This document shows positions 1-9,422 of a stretch of DNA of 64,000 nt, piece after piece. The position numbers were made by a program, and so were the translations under genes. The notes beneath the pieces are model-generated. The model was not told the origin of the DNA, did no database searches, and saw nothing but the letters and a program-made list of their open reading frames with translations. Every line of letters begins with the position of its first letter. Position 1 is the stretch's first letter. This DNA is from Bradyrhizobium iriomotense (lineage in GTDB: Bacteria > Pseudomonadota > Alphaproteobacteria > Rhizobiales > Xanthobacteraceae), in contig NZ_BSOW01000006.1 of NCBI RefSeq assembly GCF_030160715.1, forward strand, positions 62,001 to 126,000, written 5' to 3'.

Positions 1-808
1 TCGGTACGGGCGTTGAGGTGGCGTGGGCGACATCGGCGATGGTGTCGAGGTCCTTCATCATCGTCGCAATGTGGCCGAGCGGCGGGGAATGAATGCCCTG
101 AACCATCCGCGGAACAAAGAGCTGGAGGGGAATGGAATCGGCAAAGCCTCCGGCGAGGGCTTCCGGAAGCCGTCCTGCGTCGATCCCGGCGTTCACGGCA
201 AGGCGCGTTGCTTCGGCGAGGACGGCCATCGCGCAGCCAACGATCACCTGGTTGCAGAGTTTGGTAGTCTGTCCGGCACCAATTGGGCCCATGTGCGTGA
301 GCCTGCGTGCCATTGCGAGGACGTACGGCCGCACTCTCTCGATATCGGTGGCGTCTCCGCCCGCCATGACCGCTAGCGTACCTTCCTCTGCTCCTTTCGT
401 GCCGCCCGAGACCGGCGCGTCGATCCAGCCCATACCGTTTGCCGCCTTGAGCCGCGCAGCGATGTCGCGCGCGGCATCCGGATGGATGGATGAGAAGTCG
501 ACGACGAGTTTGCCCGCGCCGGCGACTGCCGACAGTCCTTCGGGGCCGAAGATCACGTCCTCGACCGCTGCGGCATCCGTCAGGCACATGAAAACGATGC
601 TGGCGCTGGTCAAAACGTCGCGGGGGCTGGCCGCGCGCTTTGCGCCGGCTTCGACCAGGGGAGCCGCCTTCGCGGCCGAGCGGTTCCAGATCGCCACGTC
701 AAAGCCAGCCGCGAGCAGTCGCCAGGTCATGGGGGCACCCATCAATCCCAGGCCGAGATAACCGAGCTTCTCGGCGGGGTGCGCCTTCGCGCCGGCGGAT
801 TCAGCCAT
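1..808 (-). CDS. NAD(P)-dependent beta-hydroxyacid dehydrogenase (3-hydroxyisobutyrate dehydrogenase family), 3' end outside window
   Basis: The reverse strand reads open from an ATG at 808 to the window edge, giving 269 codons without a stop. The N-terminus carries the Rossmann motif GLGLMG (residues 19-24). Near residue 130 is the family signature DAPVSGG followed by a Gly-rich turn, and near residue 180 the catalytic-lysine segment TTKLCNQ. These are the landmarks of the 3-hydroxyisobutyrate/tartronate-semialdehyde reductase superfamily, cytosolic enzymes of about 290-300 residues, so only the last 20-30 residues are missing. Substrate cannot be told from sequence. It is divergent from the binding-protein gene that starts at 985, and the 176 bp between them probably hold both promoters. 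Confidence 0.9.
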   Translation of the reverse strand, partial: MAESAGAKAHPAEKLGYLGLGLMGAPMTWRLLAAGFDVAIWNRSAAKAAPLVEAGAKRAASPRDVLTSASIVFMCLTDAAAVEDVIFGPEGLSAVAGAGKLVVDFSSIHPDAARDIAARLKAANGMGWIDAPVSGGTKGAEEGTLAVMAGGDATDIERVRPYVLAMARRLTHMGPIGAGQTTKLCNQVIVGCAMAVLAEATRLAVNAGIDAGRLPEALAGGFADSIPLQLFVPRMVQGIHSPPLGHIATMMKDLDTIADVAHATSTPVP

Positions 809-984
809 GGGTCGCTTCCTTCTGTCGCGGTGCAATGCTGGTTGAATGTCGCCCTAGCATACATCGGGTGGTGATGGGGAAATTGCGGCGGCGGGCATGG
901 CTTGCCTGACTGTTTGAACCATGAAACATTTGGCTCCTGGTCGGGTTGGGTGGCGTCGGTCGGCGCCGAAGTAGCGGAGCGGGC

Positions 985-1971
985 ATGATGCGGACGGTTT
1001 CAAAGTGGGTCCTGGCATTTGGGACGGTGGCGGCACTCGCCGCCAGCGCAGGCTCATCGCGGGCACAGCAGACGATCCGTGTCGGCTGGACCATCCCGGC
1101 CGAGGAATCCAAATATTGGATGATGCGGCGGCCGGCGGAATTTCCCGATCTCGGCAAGACCTACAATATCGAATGGACACAATTCCAGGGCACCGCGCCC
1201 ATGACGCAGGCGCTCGCCGCCGGCGCGCTCGACTGCGCGACGCAGGCGCCGTTGTCGCTGTCCAACGGCGTGGTTGGCGGCAATCTCAAGGCCTACATCG
1301 TGGCTCAGCACGTCTTTGAGAAGCCGGGCGGCTTTTCGGTCTACTGGGCGGTGATGGACGATTCGCCGATCAAGACGATCGCCGATCTCAAGGGCAAGAC
1401 GGTCGGCATTTCCGTGATCGGAGGCGGCACCCAGGGGCCCTTCAACATGCTGCTCAAGCAGAATGGCATCGATCCCGCAAAGGACATCAAGCTCGTCGAG
1501 GTCGGATTTGCGGTCTCGGAAGACGCCCTGCGGCAGGGCCGGGTCGACGCCGTCAACATGAACCAGCCATTCGCTGCGCGGGCGGAAGCAAAGGGTGGCA
1601 CGCGCAAGCTGTTTTCGCTGTCGCAGGCCATGCCGAACATCGTGCACATCCTCGAAGCCTGCCGCGCCGATTTCGTCGACAAGAATCCGGAGTTGGTGAA
1701 AGCCTATGTGCGCGACATCACCTCGGGCATGAAGAAGGCGCTGGCAAACCGCGAGGAGACGTTGAAAGTGGTCTCGGAGGTCCTCAAGGCGCCGATCCCG
1801 GTCCTCGACACCTACTTGCTCAAGGACAATGATTTCGGACGAGATCCGGGCGCTGCGCCGAACTTCCCAGCGATCCAGAAGATGCTGGATATCTACGCCG
1901 AGACCGGCATGCTGCCGAAACTGGATGTCGCGCAGTTCAAGCATCCGACCATCGTTGCGCCGCTGCAATAG
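985..1971 (+). CDS. ABC transporter substrate-binding protein (NMT1/TauA/SsuA-like)
   Basis: A 328-residue periplasmic binding protein. The ATG at 985 is preferred over an upstream in-frame start at 946 because it gives a clean signal peptide (basic MMRTVSK, hydrophobic core, cleavage after SRA near residue 27). The mature part has the NMT1/SsuA-type pattern, including the DLKGKTVGIS segment that follows the first domain. Such proteins feed nitrate/sulfonate/taurine-type importers. The cognate ATPase and two permeases lie at 3866-6257, with a dehydratase gene inserted between. The ligand is unknown; neighbouring genes suggest an organic acid or a heteroaromatic compound (inference). Confidence 0.9.
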   Translation: MMRTVSKWVLAFGTVAALAASAGSSRAQQTIRVGWTIPAEESKYWMMRRPAEFPDLGKTYNIEWTQFQGTAPMTQALAAGALDCATQAPLSLSNGVVGGNLKAYIVAQHVFEKPGGFSVYWAVMDDSPIKTIADLKGKTVGISVIGGGTQGPFNMLLKQNGIDPAKDIKLVEVGFAVSEDALRQGRVDAVNMNQPFAARAEAKGGTRKLFSLSQAMPNIVHILEACRADFVDKNPELVKAYVRDITSGMKKALANREETLKVVSEVLKAPIPVLDTYLLKDNDFGRDPGAAPNFPAIQKMLDIYAETGMLPKLDVAQFKHPTIVAPLQ

Positions 1972-2000
1972 ACAACCTGGCGAATAGCCGGAACGATCTG

Positions 2001-2028
2001 CGGCGTCCCAATATTGCGTGGGACGCCG
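2001..2028. other. Perfect 10-bp inverted repeat in the binding-protein/dehydratase gap
   Basis: The arms CGGCGTCCCA (2001-2010) and TGGGACGCCG (2019-2028) are exact reverse complements with an 8-nt loop. The hairpin starts 29 bp after the stop of the binding-protein gene and ends 18 bp before the preferred start of the dehydratase. There is no T-run after it, so it is not a canonical intrinsic terminator. It may stabilise the upstream mRNA or be an operator. Confidence 0.55.
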
Positions 2029-2046
2029 AATGTAGATGATACAGGC

Positions 2047-3741
2047 ATGAAGAAGCTGCGCTCACGGGTAACGACTGACGGCCTTGACCGCGCGCCGCAT
2101 CGCGCCTTCATGCGTGCGATGGGATTGGACGACGCGGCCCTCGCCAAACCCATGATCGGCGTCGTCAGCATGAAGGGCGAGCAGACGCCCTGCAACATGA
2201 CGCATGATTTCCAGGTCGAGGCCGCCAAGGCGGGTATCGAGGAAGCCGGCGGAACGCCGCGCGAGTTCACGACGATCTCGGTGTCCGACGGCATCAGCAT
2301 GAATCACGAGGGGATGAAGTTCTCCCTCTTTTCACGTGAGCTGATCGCCGATTCCATCGAAGCCGTCGTTCACGGCCTTGCCTACGATGCACTGATCGGC
2401 TTCGGCGGCTGCGACAAGACGCTTCCCGGCGTGATAATGGGGATGATCCGCTGCAATGTGCCGTCGATCTTCATCTACGGCGGCAGTGCATTGCCAGGCC
2501 GACTGGAAGGACGAACGCTGACCGTCCTCGATTCCTATGAGGCGGTCGGCGGGTTCATGACCGGTGAGATCGACGGTACCACGCTCGAAAAGATCGAGCG
2601 GAGCTGCCTGCCGACCATCGGCGCGTGCGCCGGACAATTCACCGCCAACACCATGGCGATGGTTTCGGAAGCGATGGGCCTCACCATCCCCAATTGCTCG
2701 ATGATCCCCGGCGTGTATCCGGAGCGCGCGCAGGTCTCGCGCCGTGCGGGCCGGCTCGTCATGGACATGCTCGAGCGCGGCGGGCCACTGCCGCGCGATA
2801 TCGTGACACGGAGGGCGCTGGAAAATGGCGCTGCGATTGTCGCCGCCACCGGCGGCTCGACGAATGCGGCCTTGCATCTGCCGGCAATAGCGAACGAGGC
2901 CGGGATCTCCTTCACGATCGATGATGTCGGCGAGGTTTTTGCCCGCACGCCGCTGATTGGGAATCTGCGTCCCGGTGGCAAGTACACTGCAAAGGACGTT
3001 TACGATATCGGAGGAGCGGCCGTCGTGATCCGGGAGCTCGTTCAGAGTGGGCATATCGACGGAAGCGCCCTGACGATTACCGGTCGTACACTTGCCGAGG
3101 ACTATGCCAGCGCCAATGTGCCGGATGGCGAAGTCATCTATCCGGCCGGCGCGCCCATCATGAATGACGGAGGCGTCGCGGTGTTGAAGGGCAGTCTCTG
3201 CCCGGATGGCGCCGTGATCAAGGTTGCGGGGCTGAAGAATCTGTCCTTTGAAGGACCAGCGCGTGTCTTCGAGGATGAAGAGGCCTGTGTCCAGGCCGTC
3301 CGTAACCGCAGCTACAAGGCAGGTGAAGTCCTCGTGATCCGTAATGAGGGACCGGTCGGCGGCCCCGGCATGCGCGAGATGCTCGGCGTCACGGCGCTGA
3401 TCTATGGCCAGGGCATGGGCGAGAAGGTCGCCCTCATCACCGATGGGCGTTTTTCCGGCGCGACACGCGGCATGTGTATCGGGTACGTGTCCCCGGAAGC
3501 CTTTGTCGGGGGCCCGTTGGCGCTGGTGTGCGACGGCGATCGAATTAGGATCGACGCCGGCGGCCGTCGTATGGATCTGTTAATCGATGAACAAGAGCTC
3601 GCAACACGCCGGCGCGACTGGAAGCCGCGGCCGCCTCGCCATCGTGCTGGCGCCCTTGCAAAGTATGCGCGCCTGGTTGGGCAAGCTCCGGGCGGAGCGG
3701 TCACTCACGAAGGACCGGCGGAATGGCCCTGGTTCAAGTGA
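2047..3741 (+). CDS. IlvD/Edd family dehydratase
   Basis: A 564-residue member of the dihydroxy-acid/sugar-acid dehydratase family, Fe-S and Mg2+ dependent. Cys122 lies in the CDKTLPG motif and Cys194 in the [11 protein letters not shown] motif; both are cluster ligands in this family. The C-terminal half carries the GPVGGPGM and [11 protein letters not shown] segments of the active site. An earlier TTG in the frame (2014) lies inside the hairpin, so ATG 2047 was chosen. Branched-chain biosynthesis IlvD is usually elsewhere on the chromosome, and this copy sits between the parts of an ABC importer. A catabolic role on an imported dihydroxy or sugar acid is therefore more likely than valine/isoleucine synthesis (inference). 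Confidence 0.88.
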   Translation: MKKLRSRVTTDGLDRAPHRAFMRAMGLDDAALAKPMIGVVSMKGEQTPCNMTHDFQVEAAKAGIEEAGGTPREFTTISVSDGISMNHEGMKFSLFSRELIADSIEAVVHGLAYDALIGFGGCDKTLPGVIMGMIRCNVPSIFIYGGSALPGRLEGRTLTVLDSYEAVGGFMTGEIDGTTLEKIERSCLPTIGACAGQFTANTMAMVSEAMGLTIPNCSMIPGVYPERAQVSRRAGRLVMDMLERGGPLPRDIVTRRALENGAAIVAATGGSTNAALHLPAIANEAGISFTIDDVGEVFARTPLIGNLRPGGKYTAKDVYDIGGAAVVIRELVQSGHIDGSALTITGRTLAEDYASANVPDGEVIYPAGAPIMNDGGVAVLKGSLCPDGAVIKVAGLKNLSFEGPARVFEDEEACVQAVRNRSYKAGEVLVIRNEGPVGGPGMREMLGVTALIYGQGMGEKVALITDGRFSGATRGMCIGYVSPEAFVGGPLALVCDGDRIRIDAGGRRMDLLIDEQELATRRRDWKPRPPRHRAGALAKYARLVGQAPGGAVTHEGPAEWPWFK

Positions 3742-3865
3742 GCGTTTCGAGCGTCGGAATTCGTCCTGGCAAGTTACTTGCTGAGCCGATGTCAACCGTT
3801 AAGGGAAATTGAATTGAACAGGTCGTTCGTATTCGGGGGCGCGCACGCATGAGGCAAGGGACGGC

Positions 3866-4711
3866 ATGAAGGTGTTGCCTTCAAGATCGAGTGAGGTGGC
3901 GACTCCGGGGCCGGCGCGACAGCCGGCGACCGCAATGATCGAGATCGACCACGTTTCGCAAGTTTTTCAAACGTCGGCGCGCAAGGATCATCTCGCGCTG
4001 TCGGATATCTCGCTGACGATCGAAGACGGCGCTTTCGTCTCCATCCTCGGGCCGTCGGGCTGCGGCAAGTCGACACTTCTCTACATCGTCGGCGGTTTCG
4101 TCAGTCCGACCAGCGGCTCTGCGAAGGTGAAGGGCAAGACGATCACGGCACCCGGGCCCGATCGCGGGCCGGTGTTTCAGGAGTTCGCGCTCTTTCCATG
4201 GAAAACCGTCCTCGGCAACGTGATGTACGGGCCGCGTCAGCAGGGTGTCCGCGCGACTGAAGCGGAAGCACAAAGCCGCGCGCTGATCGAGATGGTCGGC
4301 CTCAAGGGCTACGAGAATTTCTTTCCGAAGGAACTGTCAGGCGGAATGAAGCAGCGCGTCGCGCTTGCCCGCACGCTCGCTTACCATCCCGAAGTGCTGC
4401 TGATGGACGAGCCGTTCGGCGCGCTCGATGCTCATACGCGTACGCGGCTTCAGAATGACCTCCTCAACATCTGGGAGCGCGACCGGAAGACGGTTCTGTT
4501 CGTGACTCACTCCGTCGATGAAGCGGTGTTTCTTTCGGACAAGGTCGTGATGATGTCGCGATCTCCCGGCCGTATCCGGCAGGTGATCGATATCGATCTG
4601 CCGCGGCCGCGCCGGCGGACCGAGCTGTTGCTCGACCCGCGTTATCAGAAATACGTCGTCGATATCGAACGCATGTTCGATGACATCGACGAGGCTGGTG
4701 TGAACCCATGA
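3866..4711 (+). CDS. ABC transporter ATP-binding protein (nitrate/sulfonate/taurine type)
   Basis: A 281-residue cytoplasmic ATPase. Walker A GPSGCGKST lies near residue 62, the Q-loop QEFALFPW follows, the signature LSGGMKQR is near 158, Walker B LLMDEP near 180 and the switch His in VTHSVDEA near 214. The QEFALFPW and LLMDEPFGALDAHTR stretches match the SsuB/TauB/NrtD subfamily. An N-terminal extension of about 25 residues precedes the ABC fold. It overlaps the first permease by 4 bp (ATGA), so the two are translationally coupled. It forms one importer with the permeases at 4708-6257 and probably the binding protein at 985. Confidence 0.93.
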   Translation: MKVLPSRSSEVATPGPARQPATAMIEIDHVSQVFQTSARKDHLALSDISLTIEDGAFVSILGPSGCGKSTLLYIVGGFVSPTSGSAKVKGKTITAPGPDRGPVFQEFALFPWKTVLGNVMYGPRQQGVRATEAEAQSRALIEMVGLKGYENFFPKELSGGMKQRVALARTLAYHPEVLLMDEPFGALDAHTRTRLQNDLLNIWERDRKTVLFVTHSVDEAVFLSDKVVMMSRSPGRIRQVIDIDLPRPRRRTELLLDPRYQKYVVDIERMFDDIDEAGVNP

Positions 4712-5493
4712 CTTCGTCCGCTGCCATCGGCCGGCGCGTTGCTCCCTTGCTCGCCTGCATCGGGCTGCTCGCGGCGTGGCAGGTCGCGGCGCTTGCCTTG
4801 AAGAACGACAGTTTCCCGACGGCGCTTGAGGCCATGCGTGCGGTTCCGGCCATCCTTGGCGACAAGGAGGCCCTGATCAATATCCTGGCCTCGCTCCGCC
4901 GCATGGCCATCGGCTTCGCCGCAGCCGTCGCCGTTTCGATCCCGCTCGGGCTCCTGATGGGGCGAAGCCGCACGGTGGCGGCTTTCTTCAATCCGCTGCT
5001 CATGGTGATCTATCCCGTGCCAAAGGCGGCCTTGATGCCGATCATCATGCTTTGGCTGGGCGTCGGCGATATCGCCAAGACGCTTGTCATCTTCCTCGGC
5101 GTCAGCCTGCCGGTAATCTATCACAGCTTTGAAGGCGCCAAGGCGGTCGAAGAGAAGATGCTATGGTCCGGGGCCGCCATGGGATTGTCGGCGGCGCAAT
5201 GCCTGGTTCGCATCGTGCTGCCAGCGGCGTTGCCGGAGATCCTGACTGGTTGTCGTACTGGGCTCGTGCTGGCGCTGATCACCATGATCACCAGCGAGAT
5301 GATCGCCCGCCAGTCCGGCGCAGGCAATATCCTCTTCAATGCGCTCGACATGGGCCAGTACGACACCGTCTTCGCCATGATCATCATCGTCGGCGCCATG
5401 GGAATAGGTCTTGATGCTGCCTTCGAGAAGGTCCGGGCACGCCTGGTGCGATGGTCGGAGCCCCAATTCGACATGCCCCTGAGCTTTTCATGA
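4708..5493 (+). CDS. ABC transporter permease (BPD_transp_1, SsuC/TauC-like)
   Basis: A 261-residue inner-membrane protein with about six hydrophobic segments. The cytoplasmic EAA-type loop, which docks the ATPase, is seen around residues 158-180 (ending LPAALPEILTG). The start overlaps the ATPase stop (ATGA) and the stop overlaps the next permease in the same way. Two non-identical permeases in tandem suggest a heterodimeric channel. Confidence 0.92.
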   Translation: MTSSAAIGRRVAPLLACIGLLAAWQVAALALKNDSFPTALEAMRAVPAILGDKEALINILASLRRMAIGFAAAVAVSIPLGLLMGRSRTVAAFFNPLLMVIYPVPKAALMPIIMLWLGVGDIAKTLVIFLGVSLPVIYHSFEGAKAVEEKMLWSGAAMGLSAAQCLVRIVLPAALPEILTGCRTGLVLALITMITSEMIARQSGAGNILFNALDMGQYDTVFAMIIIVGAMGIGLDAAFEKVRARLVRWSEPQFDMPLSFS

Positions 5494-6257
5494 CCTCGCG
5501 CGCGCTCTCTACGGACGTACTCCTCGGGCTTCTGCCGATCGCCTTGCTCATCGCGTTATGGCAGGGCCTGGTATCGTTTGAACTTGCGCCTGTCGCTTTG
5601 CTGCCCCCGCCAGGACTCGTCTTTTCGCGACTGCTGCAACAGCTTGTGACCTTCAGTTTTCAGCAGGAGATCATCGCGACCCTGTTTCGATTATTCACCG
5701 GCTTCCTGATTGCGGTCGCTCTGGGCGTCGGCGTCGGTATGGTGGCGGCCGCGAGTCCTGCGATCAATGCGACCGTGCGCCCGCTTGTACGGGTTCTTGC
5801 GCCGCTGCCCAAGGTCGCGCTTTATCCGGCACTGTTGCTGCTGCTCGGCTTCGGTCATGAATCGAAGATCGCGCTCGTTGCTGCGGATGCGCTGTTCCCG
5901 ATCCTTTTGTCCACCTATTATGGTGCCTCCACCGTAGAGCAGAAGCTGATCTGGTCGGCGATGGCGGCTGGTACGCCGCGGCGGGAGATCTTGCTCAAGG
6001 TCGTACTGCCGGCCGCGATGCCGTCGATCCTGACGGGTTGCCGGATCGGGCTTGTCATTTCGTGCATCGTGGTGTTCCTGGCCGAGATGATCACGTCGAC
6101 CGATGGCCTTGGCCATGTGCTCATCACTGCGGCCCGCACGTTCCAGGCCGTTGACATGTTCGTGCCGTTGATCACCATCTCCCTGCTGGGATTGATCCTG
6201 AACGCCCTGCTGCAAGCCGCGCGATCGTACCTGCTGCGGGGCTTTCCAGAAGCGTGA
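5490..6257 (+). CDS. ABC transporter permease, second subunit
   Basis: A 255-residue membrane protein related to its neighbour. The EAA loop ends LPAAMPSILTG near residue 180. ATG 5490 was chosen because it overlaps the preceding TGA by 4 bp; a longer reading from 5451 would add residues that belong to the previous gene's C-terminus in another frame. It is followed after 38 bp by the NicX-like gene, which may be co-transcribed. Confidence 0.9.
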   Translation: MTSRALSTDVLLGLLPIALLIALWQGLVSFELAPVALLPPPGLVFSRLLQQLVTFSFQQEIIATLFRLFTGFLIAVALGVGVGMVAAASPAINATVRPLVRVLAPLPKVALYPALLLLLGFGHESKIALVAADALFPILLSTYYGASTVEQKLIWSAMAAGTPRREILLKVVLPAAMPSILTGCRIGLVISCIVVFLAEMITSTDGLGHVLITAARTFQAVDMFVPLITISLLGLILNALLQAARSYLLRGFPEA

Positions 6258-6295
6258 TCTGACCGAACAAGAACAGGGACATCAGGGAGTGAACC

Positions 6296-7342
6296 ATGCT
6301 GGCGGATCGCATCGAGGCAAAATGGATCGACGCATTCTGCGAGGTCTTTGAGCGGTGCGCGGTCAAGGCCGGCGATACGGCCGCCATTCTTTCGGAAACC
6401 CAGTCGCGTGCGCTCAACGTGCATCTGGCGGAGCTCGCTCTGCTGCGTCTGGGTGCACGAGCGTTCCATGTCGTCATGCCCACTCCGAGAAACCGCCACA
6501 TCGTGCCCGTCCGTTCCACAGGAGCGAGCGAGGCAATCCAGCGGATGGCGCCCGTCATCAGCGCCCTCCAGCAGGCCGGTTTCGTGGTCGACTGCACCAT
6601 CGAAGGCTTGATGCATGCGGTGGAGACGCCTGAGATCCTCAAGGCCGGCGCCCGCATTCTGGTGATCTCCAACGAACACCCTGAAGCGCTCGAGCGCATG
6701 ATGCCAGATCCAACGCTCGAAAAGCGGGTTCGCGCGGCGGCGAAGATGCTGCGTGGGACGAAGCGGATGCGCGTCACCTCGAAGGCAGGCACCGCGCTCG
6801 ATGTCGACATGGTTGGCGCTTCGACGGTCGGGGTCTGGGGGTGGACCGACAAGCCGGGCACGTTGGCGCATTGGCCGGGCGGCATCGTCGTCAGCTTTCC
6901 GAAGAGCGGGACCATCAACGGGACACTGGTCATGGCGCCGGGCGACATCAATCTCACCTTCAAGCGTTACCTGACCTCGTCAGTTAAGATGACGCTGAAA
7001 GACGATTATGTCGTCGAACTCGAGGGCGAGGGCACTGATGCTGCGATGATGCGCGCCTATCTCGCTGCCTGGGGTGACCGGGAGGCCTATGCGGTGTCGC
7101 ATGTCGGGTTCGGCATGAATCCGGGCGCGCGCTACGAGGCGTTGTCGATGTACGATCAGCGCGACACCAACGGCACCGAGCTGCGCGCGGTCTCCGGCAA
7201 CTTCCTGTTCTCGACCGGGGCGAATGAATTTGCCGGCCGCTACACGGCGGGACATTTCGATTTGCCGATGATGGGAACCACGATCGAGCTCGACGGCGTT
7301 GCGGTCGTGCGTGACGGCGTGCTGCAGGACGTGTTCGGCTAG
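6296..7342 (+). CDS. NicX-like protein (2,5-dihydroxypyridine 5,6-dioxygenase / M29 aminopeptidase-like)
   Basis: A 348-residue protein whose C-terminal half resembles NicX, the Fe(II) enzyme that opens the dihydroxypyridine ring in nicotinate degradation and is related to M29 aminopeptidases. His269 (SHVGFGMNP), His320 and Asp322 (GHFDLP) fall almost where the proposed NicX iron ligands His265, His318 and Asp320 are (from memory of that literature). The GNFLFSTG segment is also shared. The start has an AGGGAG ribosome site at 6283-6288. No hydroxylase, maleamate amidase or other nic genes are adjacent, so the substrate may differ. It could also be an aminopeptidase-fold hydrolase without dioxygenase activity. 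Confidence 0.75.
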   Translation: MLADRIEAKWIDAFCEVFERCAVKAGDTAAILSETQSRALNVHLAELALLRLGARAFHVVMPTPRNRHIVPVRSTGASEAIQRMAPVISALQQAGFVVDCTIEGLMHAVETPEILKAGARILVISNEHPEALERMMPDPTLEKRVRAAAKMLRGTKRMRVTSKAGTALDVDMVGASTVGVWGWTDKPGTLAHWPGGIVVSFPKSGTINGTLVMAPGDINLTFKRYLTSSVKMTLKDDYVVELEGEGTDAAMMRAYLAAWGDREAYAVSHVGFGMNPGARYEALSMYDQRDTNGTELRAVSGNFLFSTGANEFAGRYTAGHFDLPMMGTTIELDGVAVVRDGVLQDVFG

Positions 7343-8331
7343 CCGCCGCCGAGCACTGGCGGCCGCGCAAGGCCAAAGTGCCGGAGCAGGTCGACCATCG
7401 CCTTCAGCCGCGTCTCGCGATAGGCGTCGACATCGAGGCCTGAATAGTCGAGGAAGCCCGCGCCGGTACGGAGTCCGATCCGGCCTTCCTGCATGTTGCG
7501 GGAAATGACTTCAGGTGCGCGATAGCGGTCGCTGCCGAGCGCGCCTTCGAGATAGCGGCTGGCGTAGTAGAGAATGTCGCCGCCGCCCCAATCGATGAAC
7601 TCCAGGAGGCCAAGGACCGCATAGCGGAAGCCGAACCCGTAGCGGATCGCCTTGTCGATCTCCTCGGCGCTGGCAACGCCTTCCTCGACCATGCGCGCAG
7701 CCTCGTTCATGGCGAGCGCCTGGATGCGCGGCACGATGAAACCGGGCGTTGCGGCGCAGACCACCGGCACCTTGCCGATGCCTTCGAGCAGCGCCTTCAC
7801 CTGATCTACAACGGCCGGATCGGTGGCCGCGCCTGGCGAGACCTCGACGAGCGGGATCAGATAGGCCGGATTGAGCCAGTGCACGTTAAGGAAACGGCCG
7901 GGATGTTCGATCGCACCGGAGAGATCGTCGACCAGGATCGTCGAAGTCGTAGAGGCAATGATCGTGTCGCGCCCAACCCGCTTAGAGGCGGCCGCAAGAA
8001 CCTCGCGCTTGAGCTCGACGACTTCAGGCACGCCTTCGAAAACCAGGCCTGCGCTAGAGAGCGCTGCGTCGTCTTGATTGGCTGGCACCACCGAGACCCG
8101 CTTGATAAGCGTGTCGGCCTGCGCATCGGTGAGCAGTCCAAGGCGCGCCAGACTCGCGAATGTCTTGCGAACTTCGCTCAATGCATCCGCCTCAAGCCTT
8201 GCGAAGTCCTCCGCAGAACGTGCCTTGACGTCGATCATGGTGACAGCGTGCCCCGCATAAGCGAAGGCGACCGCAATCCCACGCCCCATGCGGCCGGCGC
8301 CGAGACAGGCGATGTTGGTGCGGGCGGTCAT
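7339..8331 (-). CDS. 3-hydroxyacyl-CoA dehydrogenase, NAD-binding
   Basis: A 330-residue single-function dehydrogenase of the HAD/3-hydroxybutyryl-CoA dehydrogenase family. The NAD motif GAGRMGRGIA is near residue 11. The catalytic His is in NVHWLNPAYLIP (about residue 140), and the C-terminal domain carries the GFGFRYAVLG segment. It is the last gene of a five-gene minus-strand operon and overlaps the preceding gene by 4 bp. Its stop overlaps that of the convergent NicX-like gene by 4 bp (CTAG). Expected role: oxidation of a hydroxyacyl-CoA made by the operon's ligase and acyl-CoA dehydrogenase. The HWLNP form of the motif also occurs in L-gulonate/carnitine-type dehydrogenases, so the substrate may not be a CoA ester. 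Confidence 0.88.
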   Translation of the reverse strand: MTARTNIACLGAGRMGRGIAVAFAYAGHAVTMIDVKARSAEDFARLEADALSEVRKTFASLARLGLLTDAQADTLIKRVSVVPANQDDAALSSAGLVFEGVPEVVELKREVLAAASKRVGRDTIIASTTSTILVDDLSGAIEHPGRFLNVHWLNPAYLIPLVEVSPGAATDPAVVDQVKALLEGIGKVPVVCAATPGFIVPRIQALAMNEAARMVEEGVASAEEIDKAIRYGFGFRYAVLGLLEFIDWGGGDILYYASRYLEGALGSDRYRAPEVISRNMQEGRIGLRTGAGFLDYSGLDVDAYRETRLKAMVDLLRHFGLARPPVLGGG

Positions 8332-9422
8332 CGGTCAAAGCCCTCACGCAGTAGCGTCTGCAAGTCGGCCTGACTGAGTTGGCCGAGACCCAAGGTTGTG
8401 AGCGTACGGCCTCCTTCCGCAAAATTCTCGCCGCAGATCACCCCGCCGATGGCGAGGAAGGCTCTTGCGAGCGGCGTTGCAATGCCGGCCAGTTCGGCGA
8501 CCGAGACGAGCAACGAGAGCCCCAGCCGCAGATCTTCCCGCATGTAACGGTGGTCGCTGAGCACGATACGCTCGCGCCAATCGCCGGAGTCGGTGAGGCG
8601 GTCGTGCGAGCCGCGGCCATACATCCAGATTTCGCCCTCCTTTGCGTAGTGATGGGCGAGTGGAAAATGCGGTGCGCCGTAACCGAGCCTTTCGCGCACC
8701 GCGATGCGCTCGGCATCGAGCGCATCCGTCACCCGGCGGATCGCCGGCTGCGTGCCTTCCTTGTGAATGTCCCAGCGCTCAAAATGCTCGATTGGACCTG
8801 CGTTCATGACGATCAGCGGCGGGTGAATGATAGCGCCTGCGTTCATCAAGGCGCCGGAGAGAGCGTCTCCACAGGGTTCAATCGCACCTGGAAGTGCGCG
8901 GCCGATCACTTCGAGTGCGTGCGCGGCCAAGTTCAGTGGGAACACGCCGACCGGCAATCGTTTGGCGCGGATCGTGATCGCGACCTCGAACGGCCCGTGC
9001 TTGCGCGTGAGCCAGGGCAGCGTGCCGGTTTCGGCAAAGCTCACCCTGGCGCGATTGCCGGAGTCGCGCATGGCGAGCGCGAAGATCATCGAGCCGAAGG
9101 TTGCCGGTGGCAGAAACACGACCTGTCCGTCCCGCAAATGCGGCGCAAGCAGGCGAGCGATATCCGGCTGGGCAAACGCCGGTGCGGGGCACAGGATCAG
9201 CTCGGTGCCGCTGACCGCGTCGGCGATATCGGTCGTGACCAGCGCGAGCTTCACGTCGTGCGCGCCGTTGTGGTCCTTGACGAGGATGCGCGAACCGGCC
9301 GCGCGGTGGGCCGCAACTTGATCCTGGTCGCGACGCCAGAGCCGAACCTCGTGTCCGGAGAGCGCGAAATCACCGGCGGCGGCGAACGAGCCGTTACCGC
9401 CACCCAGCACTGCAATCTTCAA
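8328..9422 (-). CDS. NAD/NADP octopine/nopaline dehydrogenase family protein
   Basis: A 364-residue protein with an N-terminal dinucleotide-binding motif VLGGGNGSFAAAGDFA (about residues 4-19) and the opine-dehydrogenase C-terminal domain, whose hallmark NAGAIIHPP with conserved His is near residue 200. Opine dehydrogenases reductively couple an amino acid with a 2-oxo acid or run the reaction backwards to release the amino acid. The gene lies between a CoA ligase and a 3-hydroxyacyl-CoA dehydrogenase, overlapping both by 4 bp. In a catabolic operon the oxidative, amine-releasing direction seems more likely (inference). Confidence 0.85.
   Translation of the reverse strand: MKIAVLGGGNGSFAAAGDFALSGHEVRLWRRDQDQVAAHRAAGSRILVKDHNGAHDVKLALVTTDIADAVSGTELILCPAPAFAQPDIARLLAPHLRDGQVVFLPPATFGSMIFALAMRDSGNRARVSFAETGTLPWLTRKHGPFEVAITIRAKRLPVGVFPLNLAAHALEVIGRALPGAIEPCGDALSGALMNAGAIIHPPLIVMNAGPIEHFERWDIHKEGTQPAIRRVTDALDAERIAVRERLGYGAPHFPLAHHYAKEGEIWMYGRGSHDRLTDSGDWRERIVLSDHRYMREDLRLGLSLLVSVAELAGIATPLARAFLAIGGVICGENFAEGGRTLTTLGLGQLSQADLQTLLREGFDR

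Noticed and set aside
132..761. Plus-strand open frame of 209 codons
   Set aside because: It is the antisense shadow of the beta-hydroxyacid dehydrogenase on the minus strand, which has clear Rossmann and catalytic motifs.
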